NCBI GenBank assembly: GCA_023362775.1
Contig: JALMGJ010000061.1
Span: 1,064,001-1,128,000 of the forward strand
Source of the DNA: Charina bottae
Lineage: Eukaryota; Chordata; Lepidosauria; Squamata; Charinaidae
Length of the DNA: 64,000 nucleotides
Direction of reading: 5' to 3'
Positions 12,017 to 22,170 of the stretch are shown here, piece after piece (the stretch's first letter is position 1; each line of letters opens with the position of its first letter). The notes beneath the pieces are model-generated. The model had not been told where the DNA came from. It searched no databases and was given only the letters and a program-made list of their open reading frames with translations. Both the position numbers and the translations under genes were made by a program.

Positions 12017-12413
12017 CAGGTAGTCCTTGATTTATGACCACAATTGGGACCGGAACTTCCATCGCTAAGCGAGGCGGTCATTAAGTGAGTCACGTCCGAT
12101 TTTACGACCTTTTTGGCTGTGGTCGTTAAGCGAATCACTGTTGTCATTAAGTGAATCACGTGGTCATTAAGCGAATCTGGCTTCCCCCATTGACTTTGCT
12201 TGTCAGAAGCCAGCTGGGAAGGTCTCAGATGGCCATCACGTGACCCCAGGATGCTGCAACCATCATAAATACATGCTGGTTGCCAAGCGCCTGAATTTTG
12301 ATCATGTGCCGCAGGGACGCTAAGTGCGATGATTGGTTGCAAGTCACTTTTTTCAGCGCTGTCATAACTTTGAACGGTCGCTAAACGAATGGTGGTAAGT
12401 CAAGGACTATCTG
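12017..12413 (+). mobile_element. Tc1/mariner-like MITE (CAGGTAGTCC family)
   Basis: Terminal inverted repeats CAGGTAGTCCTTGATTTA and TAAGTCAAGGACTATCTG are flanked by TA on both sides (12015-12016 and 12414-12415), the target used by Tc1/mariner transposases. The interior has repeated GTCATTAAGTGA and GTCGTTAAGCGA motifs. No transposase frame is present. Two further copies are at 36823-37194 (inverted) and 62588-62862. Confidence 0.65.
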
Positions 12414-12415
12414 TA

Positions 12416-15400
12416 GAGAGATAGAGAAGTACTTGGTCTTGACCAGAGCACCTTTCCTCCAAAAATCTCTTCCTTGTTGCTGTCTTCCTACTTCTGCTGC
12501 TTTGAAACCTTTGTCAGATGAAACCCGTCCCCCCACCCCACCCCACCCCAACCCCCATCTTCAAAGGTGCTGTGATTTTCTGAGTGCCGCCTGGGGGTAA
12601 TTTGCTGCCTTAAAAAAAGCTGGCAGAGAATTGTCTGTAATGAAGCAACCGCTTCTTAGCCATTCAGCCTCCGCTGGCGGGGAAGACGGGCAACGCCCAC
12701 TCTTCCAGCTGCAGAGCCGTGTGGAGAAATTCCTGCTGAAATGTCCTGAGGTTCGTCTTTGGGTTCCCCACCTCTCTCCTTTTCCTCGTCCTCTCGGTGC
12801 TGGGTAGATGTTTCGAGCGTTGCCTTCCTCTCGAAGCAGCCGCCTCGCTGAGCATCTGAGTTGCCAGGAGATCAAGCGGTTGTGCCCATCCGCCAAGGGC
12901 GCCGGCTCCAATGAATAGCGTCTGTGGCCGCGTTCCTGGCAAGGACCCGCAAAACTCGCCACCACGGCCCAGACTGAGCGCCACCGGCAGTTGGAGAGAT
13001 TTGGCCCTGATTCTCCTCCTTAAGGGAATGCAAGGCGCAACCAGTGAAGTGGGAGAGGCAGAACAGTGACTCGGCCGATCCAAAGGTATTTTCTAATAAA
13101 AAAAATAGTCTGTTTTGCATCGGTCAGCTTTGTATCTAGACTTCGCTCAGCCTTGCAGAACCCGAGCTGTTAGATGAAATGGGAATGGCCTGCAAGATCT
13201 GAGCCCTCTGCTGCTCCAAGGCTAAATACGGTCAACGCACGCGTGCTGCCTCCCATTCAAGCATCCTTAGGGCAGGTACTGGACTTAGCTATTTTGAATG
13301 TGTATTTGAAGATGTGCCATGCCTAACAGAGGAGAATTGTGCTGTGGAGAATTTCCGGGGTTGCGGACAGCTTCTTGCCTCTGAGTAGACAACGTCTCAG
13401 CCTCTCAGCCCTTAACCTCCGTCTCTCTCGGGGAGAGATCTGGTTCCTCCTTTCCCAGAACTGAACCCTGAGGCACCGGCCAAGTAAGCATGTTTCCTCC
13501 TCTTTGAAAGCTCTCGTGGTTGTGAAACAGTCGGGCAGGACTTCTCTGAAAGGGATGGAAACACTGAAAAGCCTCCATTGGTATATTTCCTGTGCAGTAG
13601 CCAGCCGACTCCTGCGTTCCTTCTAGGCTAGAGAAGTGCAGAGCAGGCGACACACTCCGAAGTCCACCCCCAGTGCGTTTAAACCAACCAACCAAGTCTT
13701 CAGTATCTAAGCATATATAAACAGGACCCCCTCTGCCCCCCTCCCTCGTAGCTGGGAACCTCCATCAGAGATGGTGACAATGGCAAAAAACCGGCTCTCA
13801 AAGTTTGCCTCTCGCTGGCCTCTCTGAGCCAGTGTAGGCATGCATCAGAGCCTATTCTAGTCTTTCTCCACTCGCCTCTTCGCCCTTGGAGAAAGTGGGC
13901 CCACTGTTGGCTTTGATTTTTCAGCTCTCTAGCTGCAATTCCAACACAGGCTGGTTTTAATTACACTTCAGGAGGTAATTAAGGGTTCCTTTCTGCAGTC
14001 CACTTGTTTGGCAGAGGATGGAAAGGGGGGGGGGTAATGACCTACAGATGACCCTGGGGGCACTGAATGAGGAAGGGGAGTGCAGGGGGTCCCTTTGGAC
14101 CTTTAATTTGGACTTTCTGGATGGGTTGAATCAGGAGGATTTCGGTCCAGTGGAGGCCAAGTGAACTATTGTGACCCTGGCTAGACCCTGCTTGATTGAC
14201 ACTTTGTTTTATACCCGTCCCCCCTTGCCAATTCAGTGATTGTGTTCAGACCTCTTCTCTGACCAAGTCAGTGGAGGAACTTAACTCTTCCTTTTGCAGA
14301 AACAGACATCCTGGTGAGCCATGGGGTGATGGCCATGCTTAACTCTCCCAGTAATCCCAAACTGGCTTCACATCCTGGCCTTTGTCTGGTCAAACAAACA
14401 GATGATGATGATGATGGAGGACTACCCGTGGTGCCCTATGGATGGAATTGGGGGGATTCCTGTCTATTTTCTGTCTCCCACGTGTCTATAAGGGGGTTAA
14501 AAGCAAAAAGGAACAGGTTTCCAGTGAAGCTTGCTTGCGTTGTGCTTCATCTCTGTTTCAGGAACAAGAAGGCTGTTTTAATGCTGCATTGACATTCTTA
14601 GTTCTGCTCTTATGACATGGGATAACCAGGGAGTTTATAGGTTAATGACTTAGGTTATGTTGTTCACATAGCACATTAACCCTCCTCCCTGATCCAATTA
14701 CGCTGTGAACAGAAAAACCGCTGTCTCAGGGTAACAGCGAGATGCTGTGTTAATGTTTGCAAAACATCTATAGTATAGTTTTACAATTGGTTGGTTTGTC
14801 TCCCTCTAGTGGGTGAGTTGCTAATGACAGGACTTGGTTGAACGGGGAATTCTTCTACTGGTTTATGTCGATGACATATGTCTTCTACTGGTTGAACTGA
14901 GAATTGGGCCAGCTGGTCATCATTCCTTCAGGCAGTAAGAAAGGGGGCTGGAAGATCATTGCTTATTCCTGAACTGGGAGAAATCTGCAAGACTTCTAAT
15001 TCTGCCTATAGGAGAAATCTGGTCTGCCCACTTCAGCTGTTTCGTGCACAGTGGCTGACGCTTTCCAAACCAGTGTTTTGAAAACCAGTCTAGGACTGGC
15101 TGTTGAACTTTAAATGAAGATCCTGAGGATGGTCAGCTCCATTCACAGACTTGCTGGCTGTATTCAACCACTCTGGAGATTTGCACTGTTTGTGGAACCA
15201 TAGACTAGCTAAATGTACCGAGATTTGCACAACAGGCTACGACACAAAAGATAAGCCACGTTTAACACCAGCCACGTTTTGCACAGTTTTCTGCTTTTAT
15301 GCAACTGGTTCCAAGAGGTGTTTGAACCCTGCCCACCATCTTCTGTCCCCCTGCAAGTACCCAGTAACTGAGTTAAGCCAAGTGCCTAATTTTGCTCTGA

Positions 15401-16321
15401 GCAGCGAGAAAGAAGCATCCTTTCATTAATGGAGGGTTGATCTCTCTCTGGGAAACTGTGTACCTTTGGATTGGAAAGAATCCGCATTATTGCAAACAAA
15501 TTCTCAAACCATTTCCTTCCTGCTTCTCGGTCTTAATCCCCTTTCCTACAACAGTGCCACACAAACACACACAATAAAGATAGAAAACCTAGAGGAAAGT
15601 GATACACTTCTGTCTTCTTAGGAAGCCTGTTTATTTTGGGGCCCATTTATAACATCCGAAGTTCCTTCAACTTCTTTGCTCAAACGGTCAATAAGAAAAT
15701 AACCCTGCAGCAAGCTGGACCTCAAACCAGGGTGCTTTTTCTTTTCATCCTGGTCTCTGATTCGCAGCACGTGAAAAAGGGGCGGAGCTTTGATTGTACT
15801 GTCTAGGGCGCCATCCTGACTTTCTTGACCACACCCTGACTCAGAACAAGACTAGGTCTGTGGAAATGCCATGTGCCTTTGATCTCGAGAGAAGATTTAT
15901 CCGGGGTGGGGCCTGTTTTTTCTCCCCAGGACGGTTTGTATCTTGCACTGTTTGCCTTGAGCGATCACTGGGCACGCCCATACCTCCTCCTCCAACTTCT
16001 GACACTTTTAATCTTTCCTACGTTTGGGGGAGCAGAGGGGTGGGAAATGTATTTCAGGGGGACATAGGCAGCCTCACCATTTCAGGGACTGCAGTTTGCT
16101 TGTGCTTCAAAATGCACCTGCTTCTGGCTGAACTGTCTCAAGTGAACACCTGGCTTGCTTCTAATCAAATTCCCCCCAAGGTGAAGATATGTGCAGACTT
16201 TCATTTGCAACATCTTGCTTGCTGCTCTGATTTCCCCAACCCATTACATCTCCTTTTCTGGGACTATGGGAGATTCCCAGCCAGCTGTCACTCGCTAGGG
16301 AAATGGGACATTTTCTATGTC

Positions 16322-16324
<3 letters not shown>
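12416..16324. other. Intergenic DNA, mostly without recognisable features
   Basis: No coding exon recognised. 12640-13000 is moderately CpG-rich. About 15775-15845 holds a copy of the MITE-like piece seen at 54798-54925 (GGGGCGGAGCTTTGATTG then GCGCCATCCTGACTTTCTTG). Short CA/ACA runs are near 15560. Confidence 0.4.

Positions 16325-16358
<34 letters not shown>
16325..16358. repeat. (GT)n microsatellite
   Basis: Uninterrupted run of GT units, about 17 copies. Confidence 0.95.
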
Positions 16359-16359
<1 letters not shown>

Positions 16360-16399
16360 GAGGTATAATATCTTTCTCTTAAGGATGGCAAACAATAAC

Positions 16400-16487
16400 A
16401 TTTATTTATTTATTATAATATTTATTAATAATTAATATTTATTTATTAATTAAATTTATATGACCGCCCAACTCCCCCAACGGGAAA
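16400..16487 (-). mobile_element. Short LINE 3'-tail fragment (L2/CR1-like)
   Basis: TTTATTTATTTATTATAATA followed by ATATGACCGCCCAACTCCCC. On the - strand this is the same LINE terminus as at 5147-5208, with a longer AT-rich tail. Confidence 0.55.
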
Positions 16488-17431
16488 ACATGCTTTCGAG
16501 CCCCCAGTGTTGAGAAAATCACAACGCTGTTCATGCAACACTTCGTAGCCACAACTTTTCCAGCAGCTCCAGGTCATTGTGCTGGGTGTGACAGGGATTT
16601 ATCTGGTGAAGATACGGAACTAAGGCCAAGCGTGACTTGTGATGTGATTAAGTTCACATATTGCTCAAACCACTCTTTAACCATGACTTTTTGAAATAGT
16701 CACAGTGGAACCATAAAAGTAATTTACAAACCACAGGGCTTGGTCCGTAACCCAAGCCAACCCCATAAGAATTCAGGGCAAGGGGATGTGCCACCAGCGA
16801 GAACCGGCCAGAGAAATATTGAGCTGAACGTGGGAAGAAGTCCAGTGGCTTCTCTGCCCCTTGCATCATATTCCTCACAGCTCAATGTGGATGGTCAGCA
16901 CAATGGAAAAGAGAAGAGTGGTGGGGATTTTCCTCTGCAGAAGTGATTTTTTATTTTTTATTTTGCAATGGATTAGGCAAAAGGAAGTGCCAAGATTTGT
17001 GAAAGCAGGCCGAGAGAGTGATTTTTGTTCTCTCCTCACTGATGTCATTAAACCGACATCTGCTCCTAGTTTCCACTTACAGGTTCCTTCGGGTGAGTTT
17101 TCATCATGGCTTTGGCACTGCAGGAATAAAAATTCCGAGCGAACATGAACATGCTGTCCTCGGATTTCAGTCCAAAGACACTGGGGGAGTTAGACACGCA
17201 TGAAGGGCAAGACCGGGGGAGTCGAAAACACACTGCTGTCCTCCAGCTGTGCCTTTTTGGAGACTTTCCCCAGGCAGACCCAACCACGGGCCAAAGAAGA
17301 GGGTGAAGTCTCCTCCAAGGAGCTGAAGAGCAAAAGGTCTGGTTGCTCCTTGGACTTCTGACACCGCCCCAGCCCCAGCCCGGTCTGGCAGACTTTGGGG
17401 AGCTTCTGAAGCTGACCAGGCCTTGTGGGCC
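16488..17431. other. Intergenic DNA, no gene seen
   Basis: Open frames such as 16861-17148 lack recognisable domains. Nothing supported. Confidence 0.45.
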
Positions 17432-17572
17432 AGAGGAGAGGGGAGGGGAGGGGAGGGGAGGGGAGAGGAGAGGAGAGGAGAGGAGAGGAGAGGAGAGGAG
17501 AGGAGAGGAGAGAGGAGAGGAGAGGAGAGGAGAGGAGAGGAGAGGAGAGGAGAGGAGAGGAGAGGAGAGGAG
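17432..17572. repeat. (GGAGA)n / (GGGGA)n purine pentamer array
   Basis: About 140 bp of GAGGGGAGGG then AGGAGAGGAG units, purine-only on the + strand with one phase slip near 17509. Homopurine tracts of this length can form triplex DNA. Confidence 0.95.
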
Positions 17573-19012
17573 GCTGTATATCCTGGGAAAGATGACTTTC
17601 AGAGCCTTCCTAGCTCAGGAAAACCAGAGAGGACACAAACCAACCATCCAGGTGTGTCTGCAAAAAGCCGTGATGGTGCAATTTAAGCTTTGACTGGTTT
17701 TTATGTGCCATGGGAATACCCATAAGTCGGGGGCAGGGTAATAAGCAAACTCTTGGATCAAAGCAACATTAATACGTTGAATATGATGGTCTGCAGGATT
17801 TGCCCTCTTAAAAATGATCTTGTTTGTGGGACACTCAGCACAGGGCCCCCTCCGTCGGTCCCATTCGGGGAAATGTGCTCCTTTGGGAACTGTGTCAATC
17901 GGGCGGCCTCCTTCTATTTGAGTTAGGGAATAGCAATTTTAATTTTTAAAATCAGTTTGCAATGATTCATACGTTGTTTTTCACTGTTCCCCACTTGGGG
18001 TCCCTTCTGAATAGAAGAGGGGTATCAGTTGCATGAGTAACAATAAATCGCCACCATAAAATGCCAGCATGTCACAACGGTTTGCTGACTCAGCCCGAGG
18101 TGCCCCAGTTTGTGAGAGGAGAAGACAGAAAAAAGGAACTGGGCACTGAGATGGGTGACGTTTTGCTGTCAGCTGCGGGTGGCGGTGGGAAAATTCACTC
18201 TCTGCCCAGCTGCCTCCGCCATGAGCTGGTTCCCATCATGAGTTGGTTTTCTCGGATTCGGTTTTACCGCAGCCTCGTGTGTCTGCAAAGGACAGAGCCT
18301 GCAACCCGTTTGCACAGCAGCCATGCTGGAACAGAGAATCCAGACTGTATCTTGAGCTCACACCCCTTGCAAAAGCCATTCCTTTTCTGCCACCTGCAGA
18401 ATGCCAGGCAAAGCTCAAATTAATCACTGCCCAGCAAGCAAAACCGTACCAAGCACAGGAACTTTTTCACAGCGAATCCCAGGGCCAGCCTGCAGCCTCA
18501 GATGGAAGAAACCGTGTGTGAAAAGGCCAAGTGCCTTTCTTGTCAAATGCAGCTCAAAACGTGTCTGGGAAGCAATTAAAATAAAAGGATTGCGGTGCTT
18601 TATTTGGAACAGAGCTCCGGAAAGAAGCCTTGTGCAATGAATTGGGAGCAGACTTCTCAGCAGATTGCCGGGTTAGTTCTGCATTTCTTGGAGATCTTCA
18701 TGGACAGCTGCTTGGCTGGCCCACGCTTTTCTGATTCCGCTCCGTGGCTGCGATATCTAGCCATGTGCCCTGGGCTCCAAAGATTCAGCCTGGGTAGTAG
18801 CATCTGCTGACCTTCAACGTGCATCTTTCAGTAAATAAATAAATGCATAAATAAATGCACAGCCACCAGCCACAATTCAGAGGTTTTTTAAAACGGGGCT
18901 GGATGTGGTGGTATCAGTGGCTGCTCATCGGATGGCATTTGATCCCTCTGGAATTGAAGGAGGTGTTTCCTCAATAGCAGCACCGGCCTCTTCTCCATCT
19001 CAGGAAGCTTCC
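17573..19012. other. Intergenic DNA, no gene seen
   Basis: No coding exon recognised. A short AATAAATAAATGCATAAATA stretch lies at about 18832-18856. Confidence 0.45.
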
Positions 19013-19021
19013 CCGATGTAC

Positions 19022-20472
19022 CTGTTGGTCTAGAAACCAGGAGGCTGTGAGTTCTAGTCCCGCCTCAGGCATGAAAGCCGGCTGGGTGACCTTGGGCCAG
19101 TCCCTCTCTCTCAGCCCCAGGAAGGAGCCAATGGCAAACCAGGAGACTGAGAGTTCTAGTCCCACCTCAGGCATGAAAGCTGGCTGGGTGACCTTGGGCC
19201 AGACACTCTCTCTCAGCCCCAGGAAGGAGCCAATGGCAAACCAGGAGGCTGAGAGTTCTAGTCCCGCCTCAGGCACGAAAGCCGGCTGGGTGACCTTGGG
19301 CCAGTCACTCTCTCTCAGCCCTAGGAAGGAGCCAATGGGAAACCAGGAGACTGAGAGTTCTAGTCCCGCCTTAGGCATGAAAGCCGGCTGGGTGACCTTG
19401 GGCCAGTCCCTCTCTCTCAGCCCCAGGAAGGAGCCAATGGCAAACCAGGAGGCTGAGAGTTCTAGTCCCGCCTGAGGTATGAAAGCCGGCTGGGTGACCT
19501 TGGGCCAGTCACTCTCTCTCAGCCCCAGGAAGGAGCCAATGGCAAACCAGGGGGCTGAGAGTTCTAGTCCCGCCTGAGGTATGAAAGCCGGCTGGGTGAC
19601 CTTGGGCCAGTCACTCTCTCTCAGCCCTAGGAAGGAGCCAATGGCAAACCAGGAGACTGAGAGTTCTAGTCCCGCCTTAGGCATGAAAGCCGGCTGGGTG
19701 ACCTTGGGCCAGTCACTCACTCTCAGCCCCAGGAAGGAGCCAATGGCAAACCAGGAGACTGAGAGTTCTAGTCCCGCCTTAGGCATGAAAGCTGGCTGGG
19801 TGACCTTGGGCCAGTCCCTCACTCTCAGCCCCAGGAAGGAGCCAATGGCAAACCAGGAGGCTGAGAGTTCTAGTCCCGCCTTAGGCATGAAAGCCGGCTG
19901 GGTGACCTTGGGCCAGTCACTCACTCTCAGCCCCAGGAAGGAGCCAATGGCAAACCAGGAGACTGAGAGTTCTAGTCCCGCCTTAGGCATGAAAGCCGGC
20001 TGGGTGACCTTGGGCCAGTCACTCACTCTCAGCCCCAGGAAGGAGCCAATGGCAAACCAGGAGACTGAGAGTTCTAGTCCCGCCTTAGGCATGAAAGCTG
20101 GCTGGGTGACCTTGGGCCAGTCCCTCACTCTCAGCCCCAGGAAGGAGCCAATGGCAAACCAGGAGGCTGAGAGTTCTAGTCCCGCCTTAGGCATGAAAGC
20201 CGGCTGGGTGACCTTGGGCCAGTCACTCACTCTCAGCCCCAGGAAGGAGCCAATGGCAAACCAGGAGGCTGAGAGTTCTAGTCCCGCCTGAGGTATGAAA
20301 GCCGGCTGGGTGACCTTGGCCAGTCCCTCCCTCTCAGCCCAACTCACCTCACAGGGTTGCTGTTGTGGGGAAAATGGGAGGAGGAAGGAGTATTAGGTAT
20401 GTTCGCCGCCTTGAGTTATTTATAAAAATAATAAAGGCAGGATAGAAAATAAATAAATAAAATAAAAAATAA
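19022..20472 (+). mobile_element. tRNA-derived MIR-like SINE with expanded interior
   Basis: The element begins with a box-A-like TTGGTCTAG, carries a box-B-like GAGTTCTAGTCCC and a MIR-like CTGGGTGACCTTGGGCCAG, and ends with CTCACCTCACAGGGTTGCTG, GTATGTTCGCCGCCTTGAGT and an A/T-rich tail. Compared with the copy at 53545-53896, the head lacks the stretch between two CTAG repeats, as expected of slippage. Between head and 3' end the box-B region is repeated 13 times (listed separately). Confidence 0.75.
19051..20376 (+). repeat. 102-bp SINE-derived minisatellite, 13 units
   Basis: Units start (GTTCTAGTCC) at 19051 and every 102 bp up to 20275, with no indel between starts. The thirteenth unit runs straight into the normal SINE 3' part. 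Each unit spans box B, the GTGACCTTGGGCCAG motif and AGGAAGGAGCCAATGGCAAA. Because 102 is 34 codons, the - strand stays open for 458 codons; this is periodicity, not a gene. Units 7-9 (19663-19968) and 10-12 (19969-20274) share the same order of variants, which makes a 306-bp higher-order repeat. Confidence 0.95.
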
Positions 20473-21500
20473 GTCTTTCATAGGGGTGCCAAAGAATTCC
20501 TTACTCGGTAGTGAGCTCTCTCTGGCCAGTTCGGGGCCTCGGTGTAACGCTCCCCCACGTCTCCCGTGGTCACCCCTCAATCCCCCTTGGAGCATCAGGC
20601 AACCTTTTCCTCTTCCCGCCACCGGCCCTTGTCTGGGGGGTTTGCCAAAGCGGGGGCTGGGGTCAAGTCTGTAGCCACGCAACCTGGATCAGAGAGAAGC
20701 CTGCGAGCTTTCCCTGGATCAAAGAGACGGGAGCGTGGGAAATCTTCTCCCCATCTGTGCGCCTGGCCGGGCAAAGCCACGCCTGGGCGGCTGTTTATCT
20801 GGCGCGGGGGGGGGGCGTGAAACAACATTTTGCCTCCCGGTATCTCCCCAGCCGGCACCCAGGCTCAACAAGTGTCTGGCCTGCGTCAAGAGGGGCGTTG
20901 CTGGAGGACGTTTCCAGAAGGACCGAGGCCGTTTCGCGCTGATCGCAGCACCTGGCGTACCACGAAAGAGCCTTGCTCTGTGCCAGGAGATCACACCCTA
21001 AGTTAATTTCCTCACTCGGCGCCTGAAGGGATCGCGTGAAGGGTCTCCCCTCTTCGGTTTCACGGCTTTTGCATTTAGGGTTTCTGTGCAGATCCCAGCT
21101 GACGACGAAACGGGGTTTCAAATGCGTGTCTTCCCGAATCGTGCTCCAAGTCCACTCGGGGGCGGAACTCCGGCTGTCCGAAGGAGATGCTTGCCTTGAT
21201 CTAGATTAAACGCTTGGGAAGGACCGTGTTTCAGCCAGCACGGAGAGCCTTGGTGGACCCCGAAGGGCAGGGCCCCTGTGTCAAAGGTACTGCTGAGAGA
21301 AGCTGCCGGAGAGGCTCCTCCAACTACCCAACAGAGTAGAAGTGGGATAAGAAGACGCCGATTCTTCGGAGTGAGTGTTCCAGGTTTTTCTCATCTTCCA
21401 GCCTCAGGACAACCTCAAGCACTTTCGGCTCTCTGGCCAACAGCCGTGCCCGCGTCCCTGGTCCCCTTGAGTGAGTAGGAGCCCTCTCTAAGAGAATAGG
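20473..21500. promoter_or_regulatory. CpG-rich stretch, possible CpG island
   Basis: From about 20690 to 21280 CpG dinucleotides are clearly denser than in the surroundings (for example seven in 20881-20940 and seven in 21121-21180). There is no recognisable coding exon. It lies about 8 kb upstream of the CMKLR1 coding exon, so it could mark a promoter or untranslated first exon, but nothing in the sequence proves that. Confidence 0.25.
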
Positions 21501-22095
21501 CGGGGGAAAACTTTCTGCCTACCGGATGAGGCGTTCTGAATCTGCTTGGCCCCTCAGCTGGAGGGCCACAAACAAAGCCCCCTCCTCAGAATCCGTGGCC
21601 GCCCCTGGCTTGAGACATGCCCAACTCTCATCTTGGGGCTGGGGTCATGAGAATACAAAAGGTAGAGGAGGTGTGTGTGGGGGTTGCACCAGAAATGATC
21701 GACACAGATAGTGAAGAAGGAGTGGCAAGACTAGATGTGAGCTAATAATATCTGTTATCTCACTTGCCCCACCTTTTCTTCCTGCAGCCTTTTGCCCCCT
21801 TTCTTTACACGCTGCTTCCTCTTTCCCTTGCGTTCGTTTCTGATGCACTCAGGTTAGCATCCAGGTTGCTGCTCTAGAAGACTGATCTGAGCGAAAACGT
21901 CTTCCGGAAGTGCCGTTTCCTCACCAGCCAAGTAAGGTCGCCTTTGTCTCTTCACAATGTGGGGCTTCCAGGGAGGGTCTCTCGGCTGGTGGGAAGGAGG
22001 CTGCTGGGCTGTGGGGTGTTTGGGGAGTTTCAGACCGTGTCATCGCCTCCTGTGGCAGGCTAGAGTAGGAGGTTGCCGTGCAGAGCAAGAGAAGA
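21501..22095. other. Intergenic DNA, no gene seen
   Basis: Nothing recognised. Confidence 0.45.
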
Positions 22096-22170
22096 TAATG
22101 AAGAGTCCCTTGCATGGGAGATGGGCGGGGAATACATTGAACAAATAAATAAATAAATAAATAAAATAAG
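22096..22170 (+). mobile_element. LINE 3'-tail fragment with (AAAT)n tail
   Basis: AAGAGTCCCTTGCATGGGAG, then ATGGGCGGGGAATACATTG and five AAAT units. Same terminus as at 10073-10154. Confidence 0.6.

Noticed and set aside
18971..20347. 458-codon open frame on the minus strand
   Set aside because: It is the 102-bp (34-codon) SINE minisatellite read through; no start context, no domain, and both strands stay largely open for the same reason.
21100..21114. Fourth hammerhead-like motif (CTGACGACGAAACG)
   Set aside because: CUGACGA and GAAA are adjacent with no stem II between them; chance match.
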